A DNA stretch of 64,000 bases from Paenibacillus glycanilyticus (GCF_023715145.1 NZ_JAMBNP010000001.1:248001-312000), one strand, 5' to 3'; positions 32,831 through 42,689 are shown, counted from the first letter of the stretch. The notes: a model not told the origin generated them from the sequence alone. Translations and numbers: made by a program.

Positions 32831-33369
32831 ATTTTATAATACAGAAGATTCTCTTCTTCAAGCTTAACCTTCTTCTTCAAGGAAAACCCGCTCTTCTCGA
32901 TTACTCGCATGGAGGCCGCATTCCGTATATGGGCTAGCGCAACCAAACTGTCAATTCTCGTATGCTGAAACAAGTACGCAATCATTCCTTTCACTGCTTG
33001 TGTGGTATAGCCTTTATTCCGGTACTGATTAGATATGGCATACATAATCTCCCGCTCCGGTACCGGCAGTTCATCTTTGTATCCCGTACAGCACCAGCCA
33101 ATAAACTCCCCGCTAGACTTCTCGATAATTCCGAGTCTCAACCTCAGGTCGCCAACATCTCCGCCTTCAGCTGCAGCCTTGATGAACCTTTGGTTTTCCT
33201 CCAGCTCATAGTGGACAAACCACTCTTCGCGCTGCTCGCGGGATACGTTCCAACCTGGAAGAAACTCATAAATCTCCGGCTGCCAAGTGAGCGCATGCAA
33301 GCTTTCCAAGTCCTCTATCGCATATTCCCGCAGATATATCGCTTCACAATCAATGTTAATCTGGCTCAT
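32815..33369 (-). CDS. GNAT-family N-acetyltransferase
   Basis: A 184-residue acetyltransferase of the RimJ/RimL type. The N-terminus YLREYAIEDLESLHALTWQP is characteristic, and the acetyl-CoA-binding region shows QYRNKGYTTQAVKGMIAYLF (R/Q-x-x-G-x-A-like, here NKGYTTQA) and RNAASMRVIEKSGF. The target may be a protein N-terminus, an antibiotic or a small amine; nothing in the context tells which. AGGGGGAG precedes ATG. Its stop codon lies within a shared terminator. Confidence 0.82.
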   Translation of the reverse strand: MSQINIDCEAIYLREYAIEDLESLHALTWQPEIYEFLPGWNVSREQREEWFVHYELEENQRFIKAAAEGGDVGDLRLRLGIIEKSSGEFIGWCCTGYKDELPVPEREIMYAISNQYRNKGYTTQAVKGMIAYLFQHTRIDSLVALAHIRNAASMRVIEKSGFSLKKKVKLEEENLLYYKIEKTR

Positions 33370-33477
33370 ATGATCTCCCCCTTGCCATAAACGGCTCTAC
33401 TTTCACTATATCAAGCCGTCAAAGCCTTTACTTTACCGCGTTTCATTAAATATAAACTTTCCCGTTCGAATTAAGTC

Positions 33478-33546
33478 TTGCAAATCCACATAACCCATCT
33501 TAAAATGAACTTATACGAACTTAAATAAACTTATTCAAACAAATCA
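33478..33546 (+). promoter_or_regulatory. Promoter and 10-bp repeat operator of the kdu operon
   Basis: TTGCAA at 33478-33483, a 17-base spacer and TAAAAT at 33501-33506 form a vegetative promoter. From 33507 a motif recurs exactly every ten bases: GAACTTA, GAACTTA, AAACTTA, AAACAAA (at 33507, 33517, 33527, 33537). The array covers the expected transcription start, as a repressor site should. DeoR-family regulators often use such helically phased direct repeats, and one is encoded in this operon. Confidence 0.6.
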
Positions 33547-33571
33547 ATCGAACAATGGAGGTTATTTAATC

Positions 33572-34405
33572 ATGGAAATCCGTTACGCTTCGCATCCGCA
33601 AGAGGTAAAAGCTTTCGACACAACGCGTCTTCGCCAAGAATTCCTGCTCGAAACCCTTTTCGTTCAAGACCAGCTGACTCTGACATACTCCCACGTTGAC
33701 CGCTTTATCATTGGCGGCGCCGTACCTGTCAGCCAAGCGGTTAAGCTTGAAGCAGATACAAAAACAATGGGCGCGGCTACCTTCCTCGAGCGCCGCGAGA
33801 TCGGCATTATTAACGTTGGCGGCCGCGGTACGGTTACGGTTGACGGTACGGCTTACGATATGGAAAACAAAGATTGCCTCTATATCGGCCTTGGCGCTGC
33901 TGAAGTGGTGTTTACAAGCTCTGATGCTGCGAATCCCGCAAAGTTCTACCTGAATTCGACGCCGGCTCACAAAAACTACCCGACGGTTAAAGCCTCGATC
34001 AGCGAAGCTTCCCCGAACCATCTGGGTGCTCTTAATACAAACAATGAGCGTACCATTTACCGCTACATCCATACCGGCGGCATTCAAAGCTGTCAGCTGG
34101 TCATGGGTCTTACCATGCTGAAGCCGGGCAGCAACTGGAACACGATGCCTTGTCATACGCATAATCGCCGCTCCGAGGTTTACCTGTACTTCGATATGCA
34201 AGCAGACGGCAACGTCTTCCACTTCATGGGCGAGCCGCAGGAAACCCGCCATCTTGTTGTTCGCAACGAGCAAGCCATCCTGTCGCCTAGCTGGTCAATC
34301 CACAGCGGTGTTGGCACCAGCGCATATACGTTCATCTGGGGCATGGCCGGCGAGAACCAAATCTTTGAAGATATGGACGCTGTAGCGCCTCAAGATTTGA
34401 AATAA
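33572..34405 (+). CDS. kduI: 5-dehydro-4-deoxy-D-glucuronate isomerase KduI
   Basis: A 277-residue cupin isomerase converting 5-keto-4-deoxyuronate to 3-deoxy-D-glycero-2,5-hexodiulosonate in pectin and uronide breakdown. The N-terminus MEIRYASHPQEVKAFDT is typical, and the zinc-binding block is TMPCHTHNRRSEVYLYF (His-x-His and Glu), followed by the third His region WSIHSGVGTSAYTFIWGMAG. GGAGG precedes ATG. First gene of the operon kduI-deoR-kduD. Confidence 0.95.
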   Translation: MEIRYASHPQEVKAFDTTRLRQEFLLETLFVQDQLTLTYSHVDRFIIGGAVPVSQAVKLEADTKTMGAATFLERREIGIINVGGRGTVTVDGTAYDMENKDCLYIGLGAAEVVFTSSDAANPAKFYLNSTPAHKNYPTVKASISEASPNHLGALNTNNERTIYRYIHTGGIQSCQLVMGLTMLKPGSNWNTMPCHTHNRRSEVYLYFDMQADGNVFHFMGEPQETRHLVVRNEQAILSPSWSIHSGVGTSAYTFIWGMAGENQIFEDMDAVAPQDLK

Positions 34406-34407
34406 CA

Positions 34408-35175
34408 ATGAATGCAATCCGAAGACATGAACGAATTATGGAAGCCCTGCTGGCCAGCCGCGAAGTCACGGTTCAGGAATTAAGCGAACGATTGAATGTG
34501 ACGGGCAAGACGATCCGCGAGGATCTGGCGAGGCTTGAGGAAAAAGGACTGCTCCTCCGTATTCACGGGGGAGCAGTTCTTGCCCAATCGGGCCAGCTTG
34601 GAATCCTATCTCAGCAAGAGCCGCTTGTGCGCCATGCCTCGGCGAAGACGGAGATTGCGGAGCTGGCGCTTTCTTTTATTAAGGCCGGCGATATTATTGC
34701 TCTCGATGGCGGCAGCACGACGCTTGAGATGGCGAAGAAGCTTCCCAATCAGCCTCTTACCGTCGTTACGAACGATGTGCATATCATCGCCGAGCTGTCG
34801 CGCAAGGATGAGATCCAGCTGGTTGTGCCCGGGGGCTACCGTGTCCGCAATATGCTTGCTGGCGCTGAAGCGGAAGCTTATATCCGGAAGCTGAATATTA
34901 AGAAAGCTTTCCTGTCCGCAACGGGCGTTCATGCCGATTTTGGATTTACGATATATACCGGTGATCTGACGGCATTCAAGAGAGCCCTTCTCGATACCTC
35001 TCAAAGCTCATATGTCGTTGTTGATCATCACAAATTTGGCCAAGGCGCTTTGTTTACCTTTGCAAACTTTCATGAAATTACAACGATCATTACCGACTCC
35101 GGGATTTCGGCGGATACGGCTGAGCAGTACCGGCAAGCCGGTGCAAATCTCGCGATCTATGAAAGGATGAATTAA
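34408..35175 (+). CDS. DeoR/GlpR-family transcriptional regulator
   Basis: A 255-residue regulator. The N-terminal winged helix (residues about 6-62) shows HERIMEALLASREVTVQELS and the recognition helix VTGKTIREDLARLEEKGLL; the GGAVL start of the linker follows. The C-terminal sugar-phosphate sensor domain includes IALDGGSTTLEMAKKLP and LTVVTNDVHIIAELS. It starts two bases after kduI without a strong ribosome site, so it is probably coupled. Likely represses this operon through the 10-bp repeats at 33507-33546 and responds to a keto-deoxy sugar intermediate; both are inferred. Confidence 0.88.
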   Translation: MNAIRRHERIMEALLASREVTVQELSERLNVTGKTIREDLARLEEKGLLLRIHGGAVLAQSGQLGILSQQEPLVRHASAKTEIAELALSFIKAGDIIALDGGSTTLEMAKKLPNQPLTVVTNDVHIIAELSRKDEIQLVVPGGYRVRNMLAGAEAEAYIRKLNIKKAFLSATGVHADFGFTIYTGDLTAFKRALLDTSQSSYVVVDHHKFGQGALFTFANFHEITTIITDSGISADTAEQYRQAGANLAIYERMN

Positions 35176-35178
35176 TCG

Positions 35179-35928
35179 ATGTTATTTGATCTGACAGGCA
35201 AAACCGCAGTTGTAACCGGCACTTCCGGCGGGCTTGGCCAAGCCATGGCGCTTGGACTGGCGGAAGCCGGCGCGTCCATCGTAGCGATCTCCTCTTCGAA
35301 CAGTCATGCTACCGTTGAAGCGATTCGCGCGATCGGGGGACAAGCGGAAGAAATCTCAGCTGATCTCAGCAATGCCGATCTTCTTGAGGACGTGTTTAAC
35401 CAGGCTCTCGGATTTTTCGGCAAAGTGGACATTCTCGTTAACAACGCCGGTATTATCCGCCGTACGCCGGCTGCGGATCATGCGGCAAAAGACTGGTACG
35501 ATGTCATTGATCTGAACCTGAACTCTGTCTTTTTCCTCAGCCAGCTTGCCGGCCGTCATATGCTGGAGCGCGGCAGCGGCAAAATCATTAACATCGCATC
35601 GATGCTCAGCTACCAAGGCGGCATTAACGTACCCGGTTACACGGCTAGCAAACATGCGGTTGCCGGCGTAACTAAGGCGCTGGCCAATGAATGGGCTGGC
35701 CGAGGCGTTAATGTCAACGCTATTGCGCCAGGCTACATGACCACCAACAATACGGCCCCTATCCTGAAGGATGAAGCCCGTACGAATTCCATTACGGAAC
35801 GCATTCCGGCAGGCCGCTGGGGTACGCCGGATGACCTGAAAGGTCCGGTTGTATTCCTCTCCTCCGCGGCATCCGACTACCTGAGCGGACATGTCCTCAA
35901 CGTAGACGGCGGCTGGATGGGCCGGTAA
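35179..35928 (+). CDS. kduD: 2-deoxy-D-gluconate 3-dehydrogenase KduD
   Basis: A 249-residue classical short-chain dehydrogenase. The NAD(P) motif is TGTSGGLGQAMALGLAEAG, followed by NNAGI, the catalytic Ser in IINIASMLSYQGG and the YxxxK pair in VPGYTASKHAVAG. Length and the context after kduI and a DeoR regulator identify KduD, which reduces 3-deoxy-hexodiulosonate to 2-keto-3-deoxygluconate. AAAGGA precedes ATG. A strong terminator closes the operon. Confidence 0.92.
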   Translation: MLFDLTGKTAVVTGTSGGLGQAMALGLAEAGASIVAISSSNSHATVEAIRAIGGQAEEISADLSNADLLEDVFNQALGFFGKVDILVNNAGIIRRTPAADHAAKDWYDVIDLNLNSVFFLSQLAGRHMLERGSGKIINIASMLSYQGGINVPGYTASKHAVAGVTKALANEWAGRGVNVNAIAPGYMTTNNTAPILKDEARTNSITERIPAGRWGTPDDLKGPVVFLSSAASDYLSGHVLNVDGGWMGR

Positions 35929-35944
35929 CAGTTAACAGCTATTC

Positions 35945-35977
35945 AAAAAAGCGCTCCAGCTCTGGAGCGCTTTTTTG
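35945..35977. terminator. Strong terminator after kduD
   Basis: GCGCTCCAG, CT, CTGGAGCGC flanked by AAAAAA and TTTTTT; it can work in both directions. Confidence 0.92.
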
Positions 35978-36017
35978 TTTTCTATTGCAATGTTATCTCT
36001 TACCATCATATAAGGTG

Positions 36018-36051
36018 AAAAAGCTGCCCGGGATCATCCCCTCGGGCAGCT
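36018..36051 (-). terminator. Terminator of the sugar ABC transporter operon
   Basis: Read leftwards, AGCTGCCCG, loop, CGGGCAGCT, then TTTTCACC. It begins eight bases after the stop of the second permease gene. Confidence 0.75.
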
Positions 36052-36058
36052 ACCTTGA

Positions 36059-36895
36059 TTATTTCAGACCGCTTGTACTAATCCCTTCCACGATATGCTT
36101 CTGGAAGAAGAAGAAGATCGCGAATACGGGCAGCAGGCTGACAATCGACATCGCGAACATGGCCCCCCAGTTGGAGAGAGTCTCGGCATCGAGATACATC
36201 TTAAGCGCCATGGATACCGTGTACATCGACGGCTTGTTCAGATAGAGCAGCGGACCAATCAGGTCCTCCCAGCGCCAGTAGAACGAGAAGATGGCAGCGG
36301 TAGCCATTGCCGGAATAATAAGCGGCAGAATAATGCGGTAGAACAATCTGAACTTGCCGCAGCCGTCAATCGTTGCCGCTTCATCCAGTTCACCCGGAAT
36401 CGTCCGGATAAATTGCACCATCAGGAAGATAAAGAACGGTGCCCCGAAGTATGCCGGAATAACAATTGGCTTAATAGAATTAAGCCAGTGGAGCTTGGAG
36501 AACAGAATATATTGCGGCACCAGAGTTACATCATGCGGCAGCATGAGCGTAACCATCATAATGGCAAACCAGAATTTTTTGCCCCGGAAATTCAATCGTC
36601 CAAACCCAAAGGCAACTATCGCAGAAGATAATACGGCACCAATCGTAGCCAGCACAACAAGAACCAGCGTATTGTAGATGTAGGTGCCAAACGAATGACC
36701 GCCAATCCCTGCCCAGCCGTCCGAATAGTTCGTCCAAATCCAGTGATCCGGAATCAAATTGCCGGAGGTTGTAAAGATCGTTTCGCTTTTCTTGAAGGAG
36801 CTCATGAGGAGCCAGATTACGGGATAGATCATCAAGATAGCGCCGCCTGCGGCAGCAATATGATAAATCGGCCATCTCCATTTTTTCGCTATCAT
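36059..36895 (-). CDS. Carbohydrate ABC transporter permease (MalG/LplC type)
   Basis: A 278-residue permease with six helices of the CUT1 family. The cytoplasmic EAA loop is [20 protein letters not shown] followed by ILPLIIPA. Its partner permease is encoded four bases upstream. GAGGGG precedes ATG. In the setting of kdu and rha genes and a YesMN-type system it resembles YesQ, the rhamnogalacturonan-oligosaccharide transporter subunit, although the substrate is inferred. No ATPase is encoded nearby; CUT1 systems commonly share MsmX. Confidence 0.88.
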   Translation of the reverse strand: MIAKKWRWPIYHIAAAGGAILMIYPVIWLLMSSFKKSETIFTTSGNLIPDHWIWTNYSDGWAGIGGHSFGTYIYNTLVLVVLATIGAVLSSAIVAFGFGRLNFRGKKFWFAIMMVTLMLPHDVTLVPQYILFSKLHWLNSIKPIVIPAYFGAPFFIFLMVQFIRTIPGELDEAATIDGCGKFRLFYRIILPLIIPAMATAAIFSFYWRWEDLIGPLLYLNKPSMYTVSMALKMYLDAETLSNWGAMFAMSIVSLLPVFAIFFFFQKHIVEGISTSGLK

Positions 36896-36899
36896 GCGC

Positions 36900-37793
36900 T
36901 TACCCCTCCTTCGACTCGTAATGAACCCAGTATTTGGACGACAGGAACAGGACTGCGGTCAGTACCGAAACGATGATGAGCATGATCCAGGCCATTGCCG
37001 ATGCCGTGCCCATATCGAAGAATTGGAAGCCTTGACGGAATAAATACAACGAATAGAGCAAAGTTCCGTCGAGCGGTCCGCCCGTCCCCTTGGAAATAAT
37101 ATAAGCCGGAACAAACGTCATGAAAGCCCCGATTGTTTGCATAATCGCATTAAACAATATGATCGGTGTCAGCATTGGCACCGTTATTTTAAAGAATCGG
37201 TTAATACCATTTGCGCCGTCTACGCTTGCAGCTTCATACAAGCTGGCCGGAATGTTCTTGAGACCTGCCAGGAAGATAAGCATCGAGGAGCCGAACTGCC
37301 AAGCCGACAAGGTAATAAGCATCCAAAGCGCTGCCATCGGATCGGCGAACCATCTTACCGCATCCAGGCCCACAGCTTCAAGCATCACATTAATTATCCC
37401 TTTATCGCCGTACAGATTGCGCCACATGATGGACACGGCTACGCTGCCGCCGATAATGGATGGAAGATAGAACAAGGTCCGATACACGCCGACCGCTCTC
37501 GAAGCGGTATTAAGCAGCATGGCAACCATAAGGGCGAAGAACAAGCGAAGCGGAACTCCGATAAAGACGTACAGGAATGTAACTTTGAGCGATTTCCAAA
37601 ACTTCTTGTCACTCGTAAAGAGATCATGATAATTATCAATGCCCACCCACGAAGGGGTCGTAAACAGATCATAATCGGTAAACGACAAATAGAGGGAAGC
37701 TAAAATCGGAACAAAGGTAAAGACTAGAAAACCAACGACAAAAGGGCTGATAAACGCATAACCCGTTATATCCTTCTTCAAAGCCACTTTCAT
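36900..37793 (-). CDS. Carbohydrate ABC transporter permease (MalF/LplB type)
   Basis: A 297-residue CUT1 permease with six helices. Marks are [19 protein letters not shown] at the N-terminus, the segment [20 protein letters not shown], and the EAA loop [20 protein letters not shown]. The start is ATG 37793, nine bases behind GGAG; an ATG-like extension to 37826 carries the ribosome site inside it. It lies between the binding-protein and MalG-type genes in one operon. Confidence 0.88.
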   Translation of the reverse strand: MKVALKKDITGYAFISPFVVGFLVFTFVPILASLYLSFTDYDLFTTPSWVGIDNYHDLFTSDKKFWKSLKVTFLYVFIGVPLRLFFALMVAMLLNTASRAVGVYRTLFYLPSIIGGSVAVSIMWRNLYGDKGIINVMLEAVGLDAVRWFADPMAALWMLITLSAWQFGSSMLIFLAGLKNIPASLYEAASVDGANGINRFFKITVPMLTPIILFNAIMQTIGAFMTFVPAYIISKGTGGPLDGTLLYSLYLFRQGFQFFDMGTASAMAWIMLIIVSVLTAVLFLSSKYWVHYESKEG

Positions 37794-37881
37794 TTCCACC
37801 AACTCCTGCACAAGATTCGCCGCCAATTTTTATAAAAGATGGCTGGCCGCTTATGGCCAGCCATCCCCTGCCTGACATTCC

Positions 37882-39219
37882 TTATTTGTTCTTGGCTAAT
37901 ATCGCATTGGCTTCCTCGCGGAATTGCTTGGCTGCTTCCTCGGCGGTAATCTGCTGGAAGTCCATTTGCTCCGCAAGCGAGCTGAACAAGGTAATAATCT
38001 CCGCTGCGCCGATTGGATCCGGCGGATCCATTTGGGAGCTGTTGTCTTGTGCCCAAGCGACATAATCGAATACTTGCTGTTGAGCCGGTTCAAGCGTAGG
38101 CTTGATGGCTTCAATGACTTTGCTGTTCACCGGTACGCCGCGGTCGCCTTTGATCAGCTTGTTGGCTTCGATATCATTCACGAAGAAGTTGATAAAGTCT
38201 GCGGCTGCTTCTTTTTGCTTGGAGTTCTGTGCAATCGAGAAGTACATGCTTGGCTTCAGATAGAGGCCTTTCTCGCGGTCCGGACCAGGCATATTCGCCA
38301 TTTCCAGAGGACGGTTCGCCACTTGCTGAATGCCGACGAATTGGTTCGTCCATTGCCAAATGCCAACTTGCTGACTCTTGACCAGCAGGTCGTCTTCCAG
38401 GCCTTTAATTTGCGCTTTCACGTCCGGCGGAGGCGTATCTCCATCCTTGACGAGCTGAGCCAGCGGTTTGAAGAAATCAGCGAACAGCTTGTCGTCTTCG
38501 TAACCGAGGGCGGTACCTTCCGCATTATAGAGATGCTGGCCCTTCGTGCGCAGGTAGTAGCCGAAGAATACTTCCGGGCGGAAGCCGTTATCGAAGTAAA
38601 GTCCCGCTTCCTTCGCTTTTGCCGCCAGCGCGAAGTAATCATCCCATGTCCAGTCGTCCGCCGGCTTGTCCACGCCAAGCTTCTTCAGAAGCTCGGGATC
38701 GTATTGGAAGTTTACCGTATTTACGCCTAGGTTAAAGCCGTACAGCTTGTCGCCTACTTTACCGCCGGAGATCGCGTTCTCCGAAATATCCGTTGTATCA
38801 ATCTGGTTGTTTAAGTATGGCGTAAGATCGGCCAGCTGTCCTTTCGAGCCATATTGCGACAGGTAGGAAATATCCATTTGCACGATGTCGGGAAGTTCGC
38901 TTGCCGCCGCTTCCGGTGCGAGCTTCTTCCAGTAGTCGTCAAAGTTAGCGTACTCGGATTCGATCTTCACATTTGGATGAGCGGCCTCATACATTTTGAT
39001 CACTTCGAGCGTGTAATCATGACGAGGCTGCGAACCCCACCAGGCAATGCGGAGCGTAACATTCTCCCCTGCATCCGATTTCCCCGCGTTTGCCGAATTG
39101 CTTGCATTGGCGTTGGCGGCTTGATTGGCGTTGTTATTGCTGCTGCCTCCATTGCCGCATGCTGCTGTAAGAGTCGTAGCCAAGATGAGTGCGATTGCTG
39201 CCGATAGCTTCTTTCCCAT
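37882..39219 (-). CDS. Sugar ABC transporter substrate-binding lipoprotein
   Basis: A 445-residue family 1 extracellular binding protein. The lipoprotein signal ends in LATTLTAACGN with lipidation at Cys21, then a low-complexity Asn/Ala/Ser linker to about residue 50. The fold begins VTLRIAWWGSQPRHDYTLEV and contains ASELPDIVQMDISYLSQYG and MANMPGPDREKGLYLKPSMY. It would deliver oligosaccharides, perhaps from rhamnogalacturonan, to the adjacent permeases. A cre-like palindrome lies 26 bases before the start, and the YesN/YesM-type genes lie directly upstream. Confidence 0.9.
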   Translation of the reverse strand: MGKKLSAAIALILATTLTAACGNGGSSNNNANQAANANASNSANAGKSDAGENVTLRIAWWGSQPRHDYTLEVIKMYEAAHPNVKIESEYANFDDYWKKLAPEAAASELPDIVQMDISYLSQYGSKGQLADLTPYLNNQIDTTDISENAISGGKVGDKLYGFNLGVNTVNFQYDPELLKKLGVDKPADDWTWDDYFALAAKAKEAGLYFDNGFRPEVFFGYYLRTKGQHLYNAEGTALGYEDDKLFADFFKPLAQLVKDGDTPPPDVKAQIKGLEDDLLVKSQQVGIWQWTNQFVGIQQVANRPLEMANMPGPDREKGLYLKPSMYFSIAQNSKQKEAAADFINFFVNDIEANKLIKGDRGVPVNSKVIEAIKPTLEPAQQQVFDYVAWAQDNSSQMDPPDPIGAAEIITLFSSLAEQMDFQQITAEEAAKQFREEANAILAKNK

Positions 39220-39244
39220 GTTTCTAGCGCCCCTTCCTCAAACC

Positions 39245-39260
39245 ATGTAAGTGTTTACAT
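39245..39260. promoter_or_regulatory. cre-like palindrome before the sugar-binding protein gene
   Basis: ATGTAA, GTGT, TTACAT. It fits the catabolite-responsive element pattern TGWAANCGNTNWCA except for one base in the central CG. Position close to the ribosome site would suit blocking by CcpA. Confidence 0.55.
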
Positions 39261-39336
39261 TTCCTATAGTACAGCCAAACAGAAGAGGCCGGAATCGAAT
39301 TACCAGTGATTTTTCGTCAAAAAACAGACATCTTGT

Positions 39337-40896
39337 TCAGGAGGTTTTCTTGAAATCGGAGGGCGACTTTCCTGTATATTTCTTAAAGACCTGGCTGAAA
39401 TAATGAGGATTATCGCCAAAGCCCAGCTGCTCCGCAAGTTCAAATACTTTAACGTCATTGCTTTCCTCGATGAGCTCGAGCGCTTTGTCCATCCTAGTTT
39501 TCATGACATAATTTGAGAATTTATCCCCCGTCTCTTTCTTGAACAGCTTGCCTAAATAATCCGCGTTCATATATAAAATCTCGCTTGCCGCCCATTGCAG
39601 GGATAACGCCGGGTTGCTTAAATGCTCCGTTACGATATTCATCATCTTCTGGATAATGCCGGAATGGCGGCTGGACTGGATTTCATAATTCTCCTCGCAA
39701 ATCCGCTTGGCGGCGTCCTGTACGAAGCTTTGCAGCGCCTGCAGGGTGCTCAAGCCTTCAATCCGGGCGAGCAGCTGCAAATATTCATTCATCCTTCTTG
39801 GCTCCGCCTGTCTGAAGAGCGCGACATACAGGGGGATCACATAAGACTTGGCCGTCAAGTCATCAAGCCTAAGCTCAGCCAGAATCCGGAAGGCTTCGTC
39901 AAGCTCCCTGCTTACCTCTTCCCAGTTGCCTGACTTGGCAGCCATGCAAAGCTGCGCATCATCAAAGAGGAAGGCTTGCTCCACCTGTTCATGCTGCTGC
40001 TGAATGTCACGGACCGTGATCAGGCTTCCTCCGCCCAAGTAGAAGCGATGGTTCAGGCAGCTGCGCGTATCCATGTACATTTTCCGGGCTTCCGACAGCT
40101 CGCCGGCATCACTGATCGCAATGGTTGTATCCAGCTTGAAATACCCCATGAAGGTCCGTTTCACTTCCGCCAAAATGTTCAGCAGCTCGCTTTCGGGATA
40201 CTGGTCGCGGACCAGAATGAGCAGCTGGCTGCCTATCGTCGTACTGAGCAGAATCGTTGGCCTTCCTATGATATCCTCCGCAATATTTTTAAGCGCAAAG
40301 AGATGATCGAATTCATAGGAGCCTTCCAGCTGGCACAACAGCAGCCTGGCCTCCAGGTTCTCAAGCTGGATGCCAAACAGCCTGCCGTACTCGTCCCACT
40401 CCCGGCGTCCGTAACGCTTATTCGTCACATACTCCTTCAGAAACTGCTCTTTGGCACTGGGAAGCACCTTCTTTAATTCTTCCTGCATCCGGCGCATGAA
40501 AGCATCGGTATGCCGTTCTTGATCTAGCTGCTCCACCACGGATGCAAGGGCCTCGGCAATCGTATTCTCATTGCAAGGCTTCAGTAAATAATGCTTTACG
40601 CCGTATTGCATCGCCTGGCGGGCATAGTCGAAATCGCCAAAGCCGCTCAGCATAATGCAGGCAATGTGCGGATGAGTTTCCTTCAAACGCTTGACCAGAC
40701 TTAGACCGTCCATACCCGGCATGCGGATATCGCTTATAATAATGTCCGGCACCTGAGACTCTATGAACTGAAGAGCCTCCAGCCCGTTGCGTGCCGTACC
40801 GGCAAGCTGCGTCCCGTACCTCTCCCAATCCATCAGGGATGCAATGCCCTCCAGAATAATCCGTTCATCGTCAATTAACAGCACTTTATACTTCAT
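39337..40896 (-). CDS. YesN-like response regulator with AraC-type DNA-binding domain
   Basis: A 519-residue regulator. The receiver domain occupies residues 1-120 with the phospho-acceptor Asp56 in DIIISDIRMPGMDG and Asp9/Asp10 in LLIDDERI. A long middle region of unclear fold follows. The C-terminal 100 residues form an AraC helix-turn-helix pair (WAASEILYMNADYLGKLFKK, FELAEQLGFGDNPHYFSQVF, then KKYTGKSPSDFKK). It overlaps the histidine kinase gene by four bases. Likely target: the ABC transporter operon immediately downstream, as with YesN in B. subtilis. Confidence 0.88.
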   Translation of the reverse strand: MKYKVLLIDDERIILEGIASLMDWERYGTQLAGTARNGLEALQFIESQVPDIIISDIRMPGMDGLSLVKRLKETHPHIACIMLSGFGDFDYARQAMQYGVKHYLLKPCNENTIAEALASVVEQLDQERHTDAFMRRMQEELKKVLPSAKEQFLKEYVTNKRYGRREWDEYGRLFGIQLENLEARLLLCQLEGSYEFDHLFALKNIAEDIIGRPTILLSTTIGSQLLILVRDQYPESELLNILAEVKRTFMGYFKLDTTIAISDAGELSEARKMYMDTRSCLNHRFYLGGGSLITVRDIQQQHEQVEQAFLFDDAQLCMAAKSGNWEEVSRELDEAFRILAELRLDDLTAKSYVIPLYVALFRQAEPRRMNEYLQLLARIEGLSTLQALQSFVQDAAKRICEENYEIQSSRHSGIIQKMMNIVTEHLSNPALSLQWAASEILYMNADYLGKLFKKETGDKFSNYVMKTRMDKALELIEESNDVKVFELAEQLGFGDNPHYFSQVFKKYTGKSPSDFKKTS

Positions 40897-42656
40897 GTTC
40901 TGTCCCCCATTTCAATTGGCAGATACAACGTGATTCTCGTGTATTGCGGCGGAACGCCGTCCACCCGGATTCCATAAGCCTCGCCAAACAGCATCTTGAT
41001 GCGGTCCTCGATATTGCGGAGGCCAATGCCTGTCCCGCGAGGGGTAATGGCGCCGTTTCTAAGCTGGTCTATCACATCGGCTGCAAGTCCCGGTCCATTA
41101 TCCGATACGGTGATGGCAATACCGCCTTCACATTCCTCGGCCGCAATGGTAATGACGCATGCCTCAATCATCTGCTCCAGCCCGTAATGGATGGCATTCT
41201 CCACCAGAGGCTGCAGGCTCAGCTTGGGTACGTAGACGCCAAGCAACCGCTCGGGAATCCGGTTCTCGAAGACAAGCCGTTCTTCAAATCGGATATGCTG
41301 AATGGCAATATAGTGGCTGACCAGCCTCATCTCATCCTCCAGCGTAACGGTAGGCTGTTTGTGGCTGATCGTGCTTCGGAGCAAATAACCAAGGGATTCG
41401 ACCATAACCGAGATTTGCTTATGACCGGCGATTTTGGCAGACCAGTTAATAGACTCTAATGTGTTGTACAGAAAATGCGGATTAATCTGTGCTTGCAGCG
41501 CCTTGAATTCCGTATCCTTAATGGTAAGCTGCTTGACATAGTTTTCGTTGATAAGCTCATCTATTCGACCCACCATCATCCGGAAATTGCGCTGCAATTG
41601 TCCCGCTTCATCCTTCGCGAGGTTCCGCTCCTCCTGCTCATCGGCTGCAAATTCGAAATGCCCAAGCTGGATTCGCTTCATCTTCTGATTCAGCCGTTCG
41701 ATTGGACCCGTAATGGACCGCGAGAAGCTGAGGGCGCCGCCCAAAATAAGCACCGAGAGAATAATGTAGATGATGATAACAGTATTTTTTGCCGATTCGG
41801 TTGTATGGAAGATATCCTCGTAGGAATTAACATTGACGTATACCCAGTCCAAATAGCCGGACGAGAAATAGGTGATGAAATATTTTTTGCCCGACAACGT
41901 TACGATCTTGAAGCCCTGCTGACCGGGAAGCTGCAAGGAAGCCAGATTAATTCCGTTAGGCTGATCATGCGGGTAAACCAGATTGCCGCCCTTCTCCATA
42001 ATGGCGAAATACGCTTTGGAATTATCCGCGGATGTCACCAGATCGCTGTAAAGCCGGTCAATGTCGATCCGGACTGCCATATTGCCAAGGTGATCAAGCT
42101 CAAGACCGTCCACCCTGCGGATTTCCCTGCCGGCAATCAGGGCATTGTCCCCATGGTCCGGGAAAATAAAGCGGACGCCTCCATTTGTTTTATTCGTCTC
42201 GTCGACGACCTGGGCGTTGCGTCCCGTTGATAGATTAATCATTTTGTAACCGTTTCCATATTGCTTCTTAAAAATATCCATCACATGAAAAGATAAAATA
42301 TACTTCTCGTTGCTCGTGAAGGTAAGCAGACGCTGGCGTATATTGACCGCCGTCAAGTAATTGCTATACTCGGATCCGCCAGCCTTGATCTCGCTCAGAT
42401 AATCCTGGATATAGCTGTCCGTCGCAATCTTGAAGGAGATCTTCTCCATATTGCGGAGCTCCTTCTCAACGCCAAGCGAAGCGCTGTTCAAGGCGCTGGC
42501 CGATTGCTTGTAAATTTCCTTGTCATAGGCGCGAAAAGCATAATGCATAACCGCAAATGTCGCGATGCCGATTACCGCCATCATTAAGGCGAGCAGGACA
42601 ATTATTTTATACTTGATCCGCAAATTGTAATAGAAAGCCAATAATCCCAGCCTCAA
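40893..42656 (-). CDS. YesM-like sensor histidine kinase
   Basis: A 587-residue membrane kinase. Helices at about 17-38 and 290-312 enclose an extracellular Cache-like sensor domain; a HAMP domain follows (SRSITGPIERLNQKMKRIQL). The His_kinase domain shows the phospho-acceptor His394 in QINPHFLYNTLESINW, and the ATP site contains LVENAIHYGLEQM and VSDNGPGLAADVI with GTGIGLRNIEDRI. The start is TTG 42656, seven bases after AGGAGGGG; the ATG 21 bases upstream contains the ribosome site and cannot be the start. Pairs with the adjacent response regulator. Confidence 0.88.
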   Translation of the reverse strand: MRLGLLAFYYNLRIKYKIIVLLALMMAVIGIATFAVMHYAFRAYDKEIYKQSASALNSASLGVEKELRNMEKISFKIATDSYIQDYLSEIKAGGSEYSNYLTAVNIRQRLLTFTSNEKYILSFHVMDIFKKQYGNGYKMINLSTGRNAQVVDETNKTNGGVRFIFPDHGDNALIAGREIRRVDGLELDHLGNMAVRIDIDRLYSDLVTSADNSKAYFAIMEKGGNLVYPHDQPNGINLASLQLPGQQGFKIVTLSGKKYFITYFSSGYLDWVYVNVNSYEDIFHTTESAKNTVIIIYIILSVLILGGALSFSRSITGPIERLNQKMKRIQLGHFEFAADEQEERNLAKDEAGQLQRNFRMMVGRIDELINENYVKQLTIKDTEFKALQAQINPHFLYNTLESINWSAKIAGHKQISVMVESLGYLLRSTISHKQPTVTLEDEMRLVSHYIAIQHIRFEERLVFENRIPERLLGVYVPKLSLQPLVENAIHYGLEQMIEACVITIAAEECEGGIAITVSDNGPGLAADVIDQLRNGAITPRGTGIGLRNIEDRIKMLFGEAYGIRVDGVPPQYTRITLYLPIEMGDRT

Positions 42657-42689
42657 TTCGATGCCCCTCCTATCCATTATGCGAGAGTA

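Noticed and set aside
33566..34273. A 235-codon frame antisense to kduI
   Set aside because: kduI is unambiguous on the other strand; the antisense frame has no ribosome site and no recognisable domain.
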